A stretch of 64,000 nucleotides of DNA from Daucus carota subsp. sativus (lineage: Eukaryota > Streptophyta > Magnoliopsida > Apiales > Apiaceae), in assembly GCF_001625215.2 (NCBI RefSeq), contig NC_030384.2:41636390-41700389 (forward strand). The letters run 5' to 3'. Below are positions 1 through 10,984 of the stretch, piece by piece; position 1 is the stretch's first letter; each line of letters starts with the position of its first letter. Position numbers and translations under genes: made by a program. The notes below the pieces were generated by a model. That model saw only the letters and a program-made list of their open reading frames with translations, searched no databases and was not told the origin of the DNA.

Positions 1-1485
1 AACTAAGCTGAAATTAAGTCAGTCTCGTCCTGATTACAGAATTATTCAAGGTATGACCGCCCCTGTCACACCTATCAACTTCATTCGTGAAACTGATATA
101 ACAAGAAGTAAAATGCAATAAGGTTCTGTAATAGTAACATAGAAAGACAGTTAGATATATTCATATATTTTTAGCCAGTGTCTAGTGTTGGTCTGGAGTT
201 GTAATTATAGAGGGCTGAGGTTCGTGATGGAAGTCCCCAGATGCCTGAGTGCCTGACTTTGTAGTCTGCTTCTGCTAGATGCATGCAATTCGCTAGTTTT
301 CTTTAACTTATATGTTATTTATTATTACTTTTTTGACATGATGATGTTTTTTAACATTCTGTCTGTGGATACATAAGAGGAATTTAGCACTCTGTCTGTA
401 TGTTGATTTCCAACTGTCTCCTGAAAAGATTGAAGCTAGCTAGTTTTATTAGGTACTTAGGATACTAGCTAGAAATAAACGATTCTCAGTTAAAGAAACT
501 TACAATACATACAATGCTTATAGCATCTTCAATTCTCTTTTGGTATGCCCCTTGCCTTGCATATAATAATAACGATGCTGCATGATATATTCATATTTCA
601 AGTTGGGTTCGCATAAAGTTGGCGCCGCATGCACTTTTCATCAATACATTCATTTTACTTTGCGAATGAAGAACACCAATTAAATACTAACATACACTCA
701 TTTAAACACAAAGCAAATAAGCAGGACTTGTAGAATTAACAAGCATGGCAAATGAGCGAATATTAGGCATCCATTCACTGAAATCTCAACTGATATATAG
801 CTTTTTTTATGAACGCCAAATGTGGGCTGCTCACTACTAAAGAGCCTGTAGTTATCGGGTCTCTGTATGTCACTCTTTTTTACAAATATATCGGGGTATC
901 ACTACCACGCGTATTATGTCCCGCCCCTTTCTAAAATCGATACAAAAAGGAAAAGAATTCAATTTATACTCTTTGTTCTAAACTCGTAAATTCTTAATTG
1001 TTGTGAACATCCCACACTTGCGATCACGAATTTATTCTACTTCTTGTGGTTTCTTTTATATGACTTGCATCATTATTTGGGTTGACCTAATAATAACATT
1101 ATTAGTTTTAGTTATTTTTTTGTAAATTAAAATTCTAATTACACATTTATTTCGGAAAAAAATGTTATAATTAAAATTTTTAATCATCCAACCAAAACAC
1201 CTAAAAGTGTGTGTCAAAAGTTTTTTTTTTAAAAAAAACAGACGTACTTCTATATAACAGACAATGATAAGCTTAAATACAAGTAGAATAACTCAAATGC
1301 AATGTACAATAACTCGATAATATTATAAATTTAAATGATAAAAATGATGAGGGTCTAGCCAACATCTGCATTATGCAACGGTGATTGGTAACCCATATGT
1401 ATTTAGTCTGAAAGGTGGCTATAATATTTAAAGAAAAAATTATACTGCTAAATCCTTTCAAAACACATTTACATGTCTCTCCCGT
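1..1485. other. Spacer without a recognised gene
   Basis: AT-rich DNA with no open frame that resembles a protein I know. The part nearest 1486 is the likely 3'UTR and terminator area of the minus-strand J-domain gene. The first 300 bases could be the tail of a plus-strand gene outside the window, but nothing here proves it. Confidence 0.5.
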
Positions 1486-3888
1486 CTAATTCTCTTGCAC
1501 TGTTTTACAATTTTTAACATTGTCAACTTGTATAGTTTGTTGATTATATTTTTCTTCACTTCCCATGATTTCTGCACTGGTAAAATCAGAATCAGCTATC
1601 ACTTTAAGATATTGAGCAGGAGTGGCTGCAGGATCTAGTTCAAGGTATCCCCACGGAGCTTCAGGAACTGTGATTGAGTAAGAAGGAATGTGATGTGAAA
1701 ACCGAGATATCTCTCCTATAGGAATCCTCTGAATCTGATTGCGGTCCAAATGAGGGAGAAAAACCGACTTAAACCCAGCAACTTTTACTAAAGGAATCAC
1801 GACAACAGAACCTCCTTCGTCATTGCAGTCATCCTCTAGAATTTGAACTATTTCATACTGGTGTACAATTTCATCTGCCGTCAACTCATTCCATTCTGGA
1901 CACCAGTTCCTGTAAAGGCACCAAACATCTCCGCACCTGGGATAAATTTGAACACACCCTCCTATGCCTTTTGTCCACTTCACCTTGTGAGAGAAAGAAT
2001 TAACGGACTCAATAATTTCCTGTTTCCCTATTGTAAAATTACCACATGCCTTGGAGATAGCAGAACCGGTGCAACTTAGTATGCCCCAGTCACTGCTGTA
2101 TTTGAAACTAAGCCAATGTATCTTCAGCTTAAACGGATCTAAACAAATCACTTGATGAACCATTCCATAATACCGAGGCATTCCGTCATCGTTGTCATAC
2201 ACGGCCCACACTTGATTTTCTTCGAAACATTTTTCACTTCTATATTTGTCAAAATCATGAAACTCTGAATCTGGAACTTCCATTGACATCCGCATCCTAT
2301 CTATATTTCCACAAAAAGCACCGAGAGTACACTTATTGGCAGGATTCTCATCTAATGCATTAAATGTTTGGCTAGTTTTGTCGTTCTTTCTTACACCGTG
2401 GACAATCTGATAGTCCTTCCTTTTCTCCTTTTCATCAGATTTCTCAGTAAGTCTTACATTGGCTTCTATTGATTTAGTTACAGGAGCTGAATTCCATTCC
2501 TTTACTCTCTCGAGAATATCCTTCTTGGCCTTTATTGTTAAATGATGCAGACTTTGGACATTAGATAGATCACGATTCCTTGAAGGCTCTATGGATTTAC
2601 GAACTTTAACATGTTTAGAATTTAACCGTCTAAGCCCAGATAATTCGCCTGCTCCAGTACCCATGCTATCAAGATATACAGACATGCCATCATCACCCAG
2701 ATCTTCCATGCTGCATCTTCCATCACCAACATCTGAATTCTCATTTGATAAAATACCATTCGCTATATCAGAGGCATGCTTCTTTTTTTGCAAGGCCTCC
2801 TCTCTTTTTGTTGCTGCCTGTGCTTCTACACGCTCCCTCTTTACCTTCTCATAGGCATGCTGAACCACACTAGCTGCTTGAGCAGCAGAAGCAGCACCAG
2901 CTTTTTTAGAAAACGGAGCCCATTGGAATTTATCATGATTATCTCTACCTCCTGATTTTCCTGATGTCACATTTGTACTTTCTGACCTGTTTATTTCTGA
3001 CAATTTGCTCTTGCTAACCTTATGATGATGAGCAAATGCTTCCCTCTTTGCAGGTGGTGGTGCGATTTCAAATGAAAAAAAAGGATCACGGCAATTGGGA
3101 CAGAGAAGATTACGGTTAATATACATTCTAGGATACTCATATTGCATCTTGCATCCATGACAAGCAGTCCAAAAGGTAGTTTGCTTTGGTTCTTGAGGCG
3201 GATCAGGAACATTAGGCACCCGCTTCCTTTTGTGAGATTTAAAAGGAGCATTAGGTGGCCTCTGCTTATGAGGTGAAGAAGGAACTGTGCCTGATTTATT
3301 TTTATGGGATGGAGAAGTTGGTTTCTCATTGCGAGATGAAACATGAAATGGAGAAGCTGTTGGTTGCTGTGCATGAGAAGCCGAAGGAACAGAGGCAGCA
3401 CTATCCTTTGCAGCTTTCATGTTTGAACCTTGTGCAAAATTGTAAAAACCATTTTGCCCTGGTGGTACCGATGACACCCCACCTTGATGTTGAATGTGTA
3501 AAGCTTTGTCATATGCTGATCTTTTGGCTTTATCAGACAAAAGACTCCAAGCTTGTGATATAAGATTGAAAGCGCCATCAGCTCCTTTTGCTTTGTTTTT
3601 ATCAGGATGAAGCATGAGAGCTAACTTTCGATATTGTTTTCGTATAGCATCTTCAGTATCCAGTGGATTCACACCAAGTACCCCGTACCAATCAGGTTCC
3701 CCATTAATTTTGTTCTCTGAATAAATGTATATATCTAATGTTGCTAGCAACTGAGTGATACCATCCAGCTGAGGATACAGATTCTGGGCCTTTAATGCAA
3801 ATTTCTTTGCCCCTGCGATGTCCTTTGCCAAAAACCTCCTCTCAGCAATATCTTTAGCCCTTGTGGCTTCATCTCTATTGCATTCCAT
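1486..3888 (-). CDS. J-domain protein with C-terminal DUF3444
   Basis: An intronless 800-residue frame. Residues 66-130 form a J-domain with the HPD motif at 94-96, which in this family stimulates the ATPase of Hsp70 partners. A basic Pro/Ser-rich linker follows. A zinc-ribbon-like pair of CxxC motifs lies at Cys243/246 and Cys263/266, followed by a charged, Lys/Glu-rich middle. From about residue 560 to 770 the Trp- and Tyr-rich sequence matches the plant-specific DUF3444 module, including the motifs VWAVYDNDDGMPRYY and GYLELDP. Arabidopsis has a family of such nuclear or cytosolic J-DUF3444 proteins, mostly with little functional data, so I give no symbol. The start is the first ATG of a frame closed by an upstream stop, and the N-terminus (MECNRDEA.RAK.IAE) is typical of the family. 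The gene looks intact. A 5'UTR intron is likely. Confidence 0.93.
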   Translation of the reverse strand: MECNRDEATRAKDIAERRFLAKDIAGAKKFALKAQNLYPQLDGITQLLATLDIYIYSENKINGEPDWYGVLGVNPLDTEDAIRKQYRKLALMLHPDKNKAKGADGAFNLISQAWSLLSDKAKRSAYDKALHIQHQGGVSSVPPGQNGFYNFAQGSNMKAAKDSAASVPSASHAQQPTASPFHVSSRNEKPTSPSHKNKSGTVPSSPHKQRPPNAPFKSHKRKRVPNVPDPPQEPKQTTFWTACHGCKMQYEYPRMYINRNLLCPNCRDPFFSFEIAPPPAKREAFAHHHKVSKSKLSEINRSESTNVTSGKSGGRDNHDKFQWAPFSKKAGAASAAQAASVVQHAYEKVKRERVEAQAATKREEALQKKKHASDIANGILSNENSDVGDGRCSMEDLGDDGMSVYLDSMGTGAGELSGLRRLNSKHVKVRKSIEPSRNRDLSNVQSLHHLTIKAKKDILERVKEWNSAPVTKSIEANVRLTEKSDEKEKRKDYQIVHGVRKNDKTSQTFNALDENPANKCTLGAFCGNIDRMRMSMEVPDSEFHDFDKYRSEKCFEENQVWAVYDNDDGMPRYYGMVHQVICLDPFKLKIHWLSFKYSSDWGILSCTGSAISKACGNFTIGKQEIIESVNSFSHKVKWTKGIGGCVQIYPRCGDVWCLYRNWCPEWNELTADEIVHQYEIVQILEDDCNDEGGSVVVIPLVKVAGFKSVFLPHLDRNQIQRIPIGEISRFSHHIPSYSITVPEAPWGYLELDPAATPAQYLKVIADSDFTSAEIMGSEEKYNQQTIQVDNVKNCKTVQEN

Positions 3889-4417
3889 CTAGATTTGCCA
3901 ACTTTCTCACAAGTTTTGTTTGGAGGACCCCAATAAAAGATAAAGGAAGATACTACCAATCATCTATATATATCAAAATCAACTTCAGCTTCGTGATTGA
4001 TACATAACCTTTTGATGACAAGCTATAACCTTCACAAAAAAATCATTCAAAACTCCAGTAAAAAAAATCAGTTGATGGAACAACTCAGCAAAAATGTAAC
4101 AGAGGCCAGGAGGCCCAGGACTAAAGCTAAAGACAAGTATATTGACCATGAGCAAAGTTATCACATCAAAGTGCAGCAGAGGGAGTAGCAAAGCACCTGC
4201 TGATTATGTGACAACAAATTACAAATTTTAGAATGGGATCAAGGACAGATACTTAGCGCCACCGCAATTGGTGTGGAAGTTTGCATCAAGATCATACTTG
4301 AACTCATTTTTGTTTCCCATAGTGATAGATAAGCTCAGCCATAACATTACCATTAGCTACGTTGTTCAAGAAAGAATGTAAAATGAAATTTTAAATATCA
4401 ATAATTTGCGACTCTAG

Positions 4418-4728
4418 TGGCATGGCATTTGACGGTAAGAAACCCTAATGGGAATAGCTTATTGAAAAAGGATGGAGAGATAGGTTGAATTAGTGGCGTA
4501 ACATTTGACGGGTAAGAAACCCAACTGAGCAATAAGTTAAACAAAAAGGATACAGAGATAGTGTTGAAATTCTACCATATAATTCAGACGTGCTAGTTGG
4601 TATAGAGAAGAGTGATTAGGTTTACGCACCTAAAAATCAGAAGGAAAGCTATAAAGAAATTGTATAGAGAAGTGTGATTAGGTTTATGCGCCATAAAAAT
4701 TAAAAGGAAAAAGTCATACAAAATTGTC
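4418..4728. repeat. Two adjacent short tandem duplications
   Basis: A unit of about 74 bases containing GGCATTTGACGG.AAGAAACCC occurs at about 4418-4490 and again at 4491-4565. A second unit of about 63 bases containing AGAGTGATTAGGTTTACGC occurs at about 4601-4662 and again at 4663-4728. The copies of each pair differ by several substitutions. No coding potential was seen. Confidence 0.7.
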
Positions 4729-4794
4729 ATCTGGCAGATAGTAATACTACTTTGTGATACGATAATTAATTTGTGTGGTCAAGTGATAAGAGAG

Positions 4795-5050
4795 AATTTT
4801 CGGCCAAGGTAGATTAGCTCCAATAGAATAACAGGAATAGAAGATGCAAGAGAATCATTTGCGGTGGTTTGGTCATGTCCGACATGTACCTAATTCTACG
4901 AACATAAAATTTGTCTCCAGCCATGATTAAAAGAATAAAGAATTGACCAAAATAGACGTGATCAATGGTTATTTGCGAAGATTTACAAGATCAGGAACTG
5001 ATTGCCGACCTGACGATAGAATAAACCTATGGAAAATAATTCATGTGATC
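4795..5050 (+). mobile_element. LINE (L1-like) 3' remnant
   Basis: In one frame near 4842-4888 the DNA reads KMQENHLRWFGHVRHV. This matches the C-terminal RMRENRLRWFGHVxRR motif just downstream of the reverse transcriptase in plant L1-like non-LTR elements. The frame does not stay open on either side, and nothing like the reverse transcriptase core is present. It is therefore a short, old 3' fragment. The downstream limit is approximate. Confidence 0.6.
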
Positions 5051-5125
5051 TATGCATTATGACCAACCTTACCTTACATGTTTATCTGTGCAGTTAATGA
5101 TAGCCCGCCTCATTTATATTATATT

Positions 5126-5170
5126 ACTAGTCAGTGCCTGTGTAATGCACATTTGCAATATATATTCAAA
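5126..5170 (-). mobile_element. Possible degenerate Helitron 3' terminus
   Basis: ACTAG at 5126-5130 followed by GTGCCTGTGTAATGCAC is, on the minus strand, a GC-richer hairpin followed by CTAGT. That is the form of a Helitron 3' end. The other end was not identified, so only the terminus is proposed. Confidence 0.3.
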
Positions 5171-7140
5171 TATAAATATATAGAAATGTAACATAATTAA
5201 CAAAATCGCTACAACATTTTACCAACTTGGCAACCATATGCAATATGCTTGACCACAATCATATATTAATTAGTATGTAAACTTGACAAAACCAATTGTA
5301 ATTTTTACCCAATTTAATATGCACACAACTACACTTATGACTTATATAAGATAATAGCATTTTAGAATCTTAACCAGGGTTGTAAGAAATATAAAATCCG
5401 TTCAAATAGAAGGCGTGCTGCACAAAACAGTTGGAGGTATTAATCTACTATATCTTAGGTTGTCTAGTACTTTTACAAGTATAACAGAGTTATACATCAA
5501 TAAATGAATACTATAGGGACCAGGGAATTTCATTCATATATCGAGGTCACAGAAACATTTTCCCTGTTATGTTGGAAGCAGGAACTTTATATATTTATCG
5601 AGGTTCTAGTGTAATAAATATTTTTATAATGTCCGATAAACATAGAAATGTCAAAATCGCATTATACATTATTCAAATTATAATTTCCTGTAAAGATTTT
5701 ATAAACCGTTTAATATTACGATTACCAGCAAAAATTCAGTATTCTTAGTTTAAGTACCAACTGAAGTACCATATGTTCTGCTTACAGAATATTGCAGAGC
5801 ACAGTGTATGACACATGGTCACATAGTACTCCAATTAGTACTCTTTAAACCATTGAATCAATAGTTCAATGCTCTTTTTTATTTCATACTCTAATTTTAA
5901 GTACTAAGCTGCAGCAGTTATTGTACTAATGGCAAAAACCGCAATGAAATTAAGTAATCATAGTCACACAACACAACATCAAATCAAAATCAATTCAGAC
6001 AGAGACCCCAAACAACATTCCTCACACAAATCTATATAAAAAAACAGCCCCAATTTCAATCAACTCAACACACATATACAACAAACACACACAATCTTAG
6101 TTTTCGATAGGGAGTAAAGATTTGTACCGTGCAATTATCGAGGGGAGATTGTGAAGCTTTGGGAGTTCAACAGAGATGAAGCCCCGTCGATTCAGCAATC
6201 AAGATCATCTGCACCATCCCCAATTTCACCGAATTAGTTGGCTTGTCAATTAGGGTTTCGAATTAAGAACAATCAAACCCACAATAGGTGATGCTTACAA
6301 TTTGTTTTATTGCACATGTATGTATATGTACTCAACACTCGAACAGTCTGTTTTGAAACATAAGTGTTGTTGTTTAAGGTTTTGCACAGGTATTAAGAAA
6401 CTTATATTTATGACTGTTGGCCTGTATTTATTATCTCACATTTTCCCTCTTTTGTCCTCATATTACAAGCTTGTTTGATAATCTAATCTCAGGGATACTG
6501 TATTTCAATAACTTAAGCGGATTTCAATTCCGCTGTTTTCTCGTAGCTTTATTAAGATTTTCTAGAACCACTATCTTCCTGTATCTTTGAAAAAACAATA
6601 TCTTCCTATAAATTTTTATATAATTTTAAATTATTCACAATGAAAATTGTAATATAACGATGCAAAAACCACGGAAACTTGTAAACACATTTGTCTTGCA
6701 TAAGAATTTATGTTCGGTTTGAATTTCAATTTATATATTTATAATAAATTGAGTTAAAATATAATAGCAGAAGAAACTTTTTTTTACTCTTTCAACTTAA
6801 ATTACATTAAAATAAATGATCTTGTACGTGTTCAGCATATTATTTGAATGAGTTGGGCTCTGTAGAGACCACGTAATTTGGAGTCCAATCTTTTATCATT
6901 AAATTAAAAAACCAATGAATGGCAGATCAGATAAACACGTGTCCTGCTTTTATATTTTAAAAAGAACAGAGTAGTATATGTATACTATACCGTATCACGT
7001 GAATGTACACAATCCTGGATTGCAAGCCTGTCACTTGACAGTTACAATCAAGTGTCTTCGTTAACTTTCTCCCCCCCAAATAAAAATCCAATATTCTTCT
7101 GGATAACAACAGTACTGTGAATTGAGTGCGGAACAACACG
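5171..7140. other. Spacer without a recognised gene
   Basis: Apart from the candidate 5'UTR exon near 6.13-6.26 kb, this is AT-rich DNA with short frames only. I see no protein similarity and no element with clear ends. Confidence 0.5.
6126..6258 (-). promoter_or_regulatory. Candidate 5'UTR exon and telo-box of the J-domain gene
   Basis: Read on the minus strand, this stretch is less AT-rich than its surroundings. It carries a telo-box (AAACCCTAA, plus positions 6250-6258) typical of plant 5' leaders, and it ends in a good donor (GCACG|GTACAA) near 6126. It lies about 2.2 kb upstream of the J-domain start codon, so it would imply a long 5'UTR intron. This is inference from sequence character only. 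Confidence 0.35.
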
Positions 7141-7143
7141 TAC

Positions 7144-7512
7144 TAACAAATTAAACTGAAGAACACAAACACATACCAAACTTTTCTTCTAGAATAGTCA
7201 ATTTGAAAACAAGAAGAAGAGAACTATCCGAGAAGGTAGTAGCAGACAAATTGGAAAAAGAGAAAAACAATTACAGTGAACAACAAAACAGTGAACAACA
7301 AAACAGGGTGACAGTTCGTGGAGATACACAATGCTAAACTTGGGCTCACTGGGCACATAGTAACAAATTAAACTGAAGAACAAGAGAACAAACACATACC
7401 AAACTATTTTTCTATAATAGTCATTACAAAAACAAGAAGAAGAGAACTGTTCGAGAAAGCAGATGGACAAATTGGAAAAAGAGGAAAACAATTTCAGTGA
7501 ACAACAGAACAT
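7144..7512. repeat. Tandem duplication, period about 218 bp
   Basis: The segment starting TAACAAATTAAACTGAAGAA near 7144 recurs at 7361. Matching blocks follow in the same order: ACACATACCAAAC, AACAAGAAGAAGAGAACT, GACAAATTGGAAAAAGAG and CAGTGAACAACA. The copies differ by small indels. The first copy also has a short internal repeat of GTGAACAACAAAACA. Confidence 0.8.
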
Positions 7513-8120
7513 GGTGATCTTATACGGCGTATAAATCTTTTGAGATATAAATGTATAGTACTACAAGTTTTTAGAGTTATAAAAAGAAAAAACACCAATC
7601 GTAGGATTACAGCAGATTGGAGGGTCAGGATGGAGGACTCCAATACTCCAAGAAAATAAGGTCTCCACAGAACTTAAGCCTTATTTGAATATAGATTCAG
7701 CTTTTCAAAATCTTTAGGTTGTTTTAATATTTTATATTATTAAAATTTATAATTTGTTATTAATTGAGTACAATATATAATATATATGTGAATACCAAGG
7801 GGTTGTTCATTTTAAACTCATAGATGGTGTTTGGTTGAAAATTTTGGGTTTGAGGGATCAAATATTTTTTCTTTTATTTTCAATACTATTTATATATTTT
7901 CAATACTATTTATATAATTTCATTTTATTAATGATTCAAAAATGTATATAAATATTAATTTAATGATATTTTAAATTAATTACAATTAGTAACTCGTAAT
8001 TATTATAATTAAAGCATATCCATTCCACCACCCTGCCAAACATGAAAATGATACCTCAAACCCATAAACTTAACCCGATTTCTTATTCAACCCATCCCTT
8101 CCGATCATAACTATTATAAC

Positions 8121-8580
8121 AGGATGTATTCGATTGGGATTTTATTGGATTGTTTTTAGTGCATGGATTTTAATGGATTTGTATGTGATTTTGATTTCGT
8201 GCAGATTCTTGATAAAATGTCGCAGAGTTGATAGGATTTAAGTACAATACTTTAAAATCTCATTGATTTTCATGGGATTTCAAAAAACTTAAAATACACT
8301 GAAGAATGCCACAAAATCCATCATTTTATGAAATCTAAAAAAATCTATTAGCATTTGAATACCATCATATTTCAATGGATTTTAAACAATCCCAATTGAA
8401 TAATATCGGATTTTAAAGCATAATTTAAAACCTCAATTGAATACCACCAGATTTTGTAGTATAATTTGAAATCCCAATTGAATACATCAAGATTTTAATG
8501 AATTTCAAAAATCTCAATCGAATATCCTGAGATTTCGTGAATAAAAAAAATGTTTTAAAATCCCAATCCAATACACCCCT
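8121..8580. mobile_element. MITE-like fold-back element, GATTGGGATTT type
   Basis: The left end, AGGATGTATTCGATTGGGAT, is matched in inverted form by the right end, ATCCCAATCCAATACACCCCT. The right half holds about four degenerate direct repeats of an AATCCCAATTGAATAC...AGATTTT unit about 45 bases long. There is no coding sequence. I could not see a clear target-site duplication, so the superfamily is open. Confidence 0.6.
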
Positions 8581-8918
8581 CTAAGTGTATGGTCAATTTC
8601 GATCCAAATTTTTTAGAAGTCGAAACTGAAATCTAACTTTTTTATTTCAGTTTCTCACTTTAACCTTTTCCACTGTTTTCTACATTTGGTTTCTTGTTTG
8701 AACAGTAATCAGGCATTTTTCAATTATTTTTACAATATTGATTTTCTTGCTCACTTATGTAGAGTAGTTCTCCAATCCAAAGGAGTAAAAAAGGCCCATA
8801 CTTAAAAGTTGAAATACATCACCCACCCAAAAAGGTGGACCTGTAGAAATATTGGAAAAAAGAGTGGCCCAAAAGAAATTATAATCCTAAAGCCCAGGTC
8901 CTCTTTCGAAATGGCTAA

Positions 8919-9300
8919 GAGCATCTCCAACAAACTCTTCATTTAGGCTCCTAACTTGAGATTTGAGGAGGGAGAAGCAAAATGTTGCTCCAAGAGACTC
9001 TTAAGTGGCTCTTAAATCTTAAGAGCCTCTTGTTTCTCTCTCCTCTCTCCTCAAAGTTAAGAGCCACCACATGGCTCCTAACTTATTTTTTCATAATAAA
9101 AAAATCATTCCCTCCAATCAACCTCCATCTTTCCCTCTCTTTTGTTATAGTGGAGCCCAATATATGAATAAAATATGAAATAGAGAAGAGATGTAGAGAG
9201 TATTGTTGGAGTTTACACTCTTAACTTTGTCCTAAATTACTAAGAGCCACATTTTTTATATTATATTTAGGAGCCAACAAGGAGGCTCTCGGAGATGCTC
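8919..9300. mobile_element. Tourist-like (PIF/Harbinger) MITE
   Basis: The terminal inverted repeats GAGCATCTCC and GGAGATGCTC are flanked on both sides by TAA (8916-8918 and 9301-9303), the three-base target duplication of the PIF/Harbinger superfamily. The 382-bp length and lack of a transposase fit a non-autonomous MITE. The interior is partly self-complementary (repeats of CTCTTAA and CTCCTAACTT). Confidence 0.8.
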
Positions 9301-9798
9301 TAAATCCTCTTTCAAAAAGTTGTGCTCTTCATAAAAACGGACATCTAGCTCCGATGGATATTGGCCTTTGGCCAGTTGGTGTTTCCTGCATGGGAAATAA
9401 ATAAAATTTATACGCTATTACAAATCAATTAAAAATGTTATTTAATTAATTTATAATATAGTATGTGATAGAATGTAAACCCATATAATTATTATTCTCA
9501 TGTTTGTTTATAATATGTAATAAAATATATAAATCCATATATTAGTGATTGTTTAATATTTTATATTGCAGATAATATGAAAATTCTATTCTCGTACTTC
9601 GTCGCCTCAATTGTTTACATTGAGGAACCGGCTCTCGACACATATTTTAATGCTCTCCTAAATTGTATATTAATAAATTATTTTGAATTTTTTTCTTCTG
9701 AATACAAATTTAATATCTGAATTTTTCGGAAGAAAAAAAATTTATAAAAATTTATAAAATTATTTATGAAGCTATATTTTATATACAGTATCGAGCAA

Positions 9799-10310
9799 TC
9801 TATACTATATTATAATAAGCCAACATGGGTATAATTTGTAGTCCAAGGTTTTAGTTATATTTTTTGGTTTGGTACTCTCCTTTTGGTACTACAAGTCTAC
9901 AAATGTGGAGTCTATTAGTATTATATTGTTAAACAGTTTCAAATACTAAAAACATTCATAACAATACATTATCATATAATATTTCATTAAAAAAATTATA
10001 ATGATGTTATAAATAAAATTATATAATACAATTTTGTATATCCTTTTTTAACAAAAATCTTCATATAACTCTTTTTGATTTTAACGTGTTCTATTTCAAT
10101 ATAAACACGAACCATTACCTAACTCTCTCTAACTCTAATGTTAAAAGTTATCGTTGTCAAAAAAATCAAGATTACAAACGTTTGAGATTCAATTGATTAG
10201 ATTACTCAATCTTTCAAAGGTATTACACGATCGGCTATATTTGGAAAAGATTTAAATTTTCTGATTTTTTTATTTTTAAATCTACGTGTACCAAATTCGG
10301 ATTAAATGTA

Positions 10311-10353
<43 letters not shown>

Positions 10354-10474
10354 AGTTGAATAATATAATTTAATTAAAATTCAATCCATTAATACTAAAA
10401 TACTAATAAAATGATATTAAAATTTAAATTTAAATTATAAATAATAAATTACGAATTATAGGGTTAAAGGCTAG
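9799..10474 (+). mobile_element. Non-autonomous Helitron, copy A
   Basis: It starts with TC after an A (TCTATACTATATTATAATAA) and ends GGGTTAAAGGCTAG before a T, the A|T insertion pattern of Helitrons. It is closely similar along most of its length to the element at 41561-42173. It carries an extra (AT)n tract at about 10313-10350. It lacks the CCGCCCGTGC...GCACGG stem present in copy B just before the end. There are no Rep/helicase frames. Confidence 0.82.
10313..10350. repeat. (AT)n microsatellite inside the Helitron
   Basis: A run of alternating TA of almost 40 bases, absent from the equivalent place in the second Helitron copy. Confidence 0.9.
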
Positions 10475-10864
10475 TATAAGAAAAATATGAAGAGAGATGA
10501 GAGGAACAGATACAAAAGTTAAAGTGTTAAACATATCATTCTTTTCCCTTCTTCAGATCTCCGATTTCATTATTTTTTTTCCGACGCGACCATACCGCCC
10601 CTTGATGCCTCGTCTTGATACCAAAATAATTCACTGTGAAAAGTGAATTTCTTTTCAAACAAAGATTTGTTGACCATATAAAGTTCGTTGTCGCTTCTAT
10701 CTTCTGGAAGAGAGTTAGTTGTGAATGATGTGTAGACTATTAATCTACGAATTTTTTTAGTCAAAAAGCTTTTAGAATTATCATCAATGCCGGTCATTCT
10801 CTAATATTTAAAAATTTTAAATCACGCATGACGAACTCAATAAGCATCTTCCAGAGGCTGTTCT

Positions 10865-10884
10865 CTGCAAATTATAAATATTAT
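10865..10884 (+). promoter_or_regulatory. TATA region of the first reductase gene
   Basis: AAATTATAAATATTATAAAC lies about 100-120 bases upstream of the start codon at 10985, a usual distance for a plant TATA box with a short leader. Confidence 0.45.
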
Positions 10885-10984
10885 AAACACAACACACTTT
10901 TTTGATGACTTTGAGTTGTACAAGGATAATAGTTGTTGCAAACTAAACTAGAGACATTGTTTGGTCGTGTGTGATCTAATTGTG

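Noticed and set aside
7822-8105. hAT-type element starting GGTGTTTGGTTG
   Set aside because: Possible inverse match near GCCAAACATG, but the arms are not collinear and no target duplication is visible.
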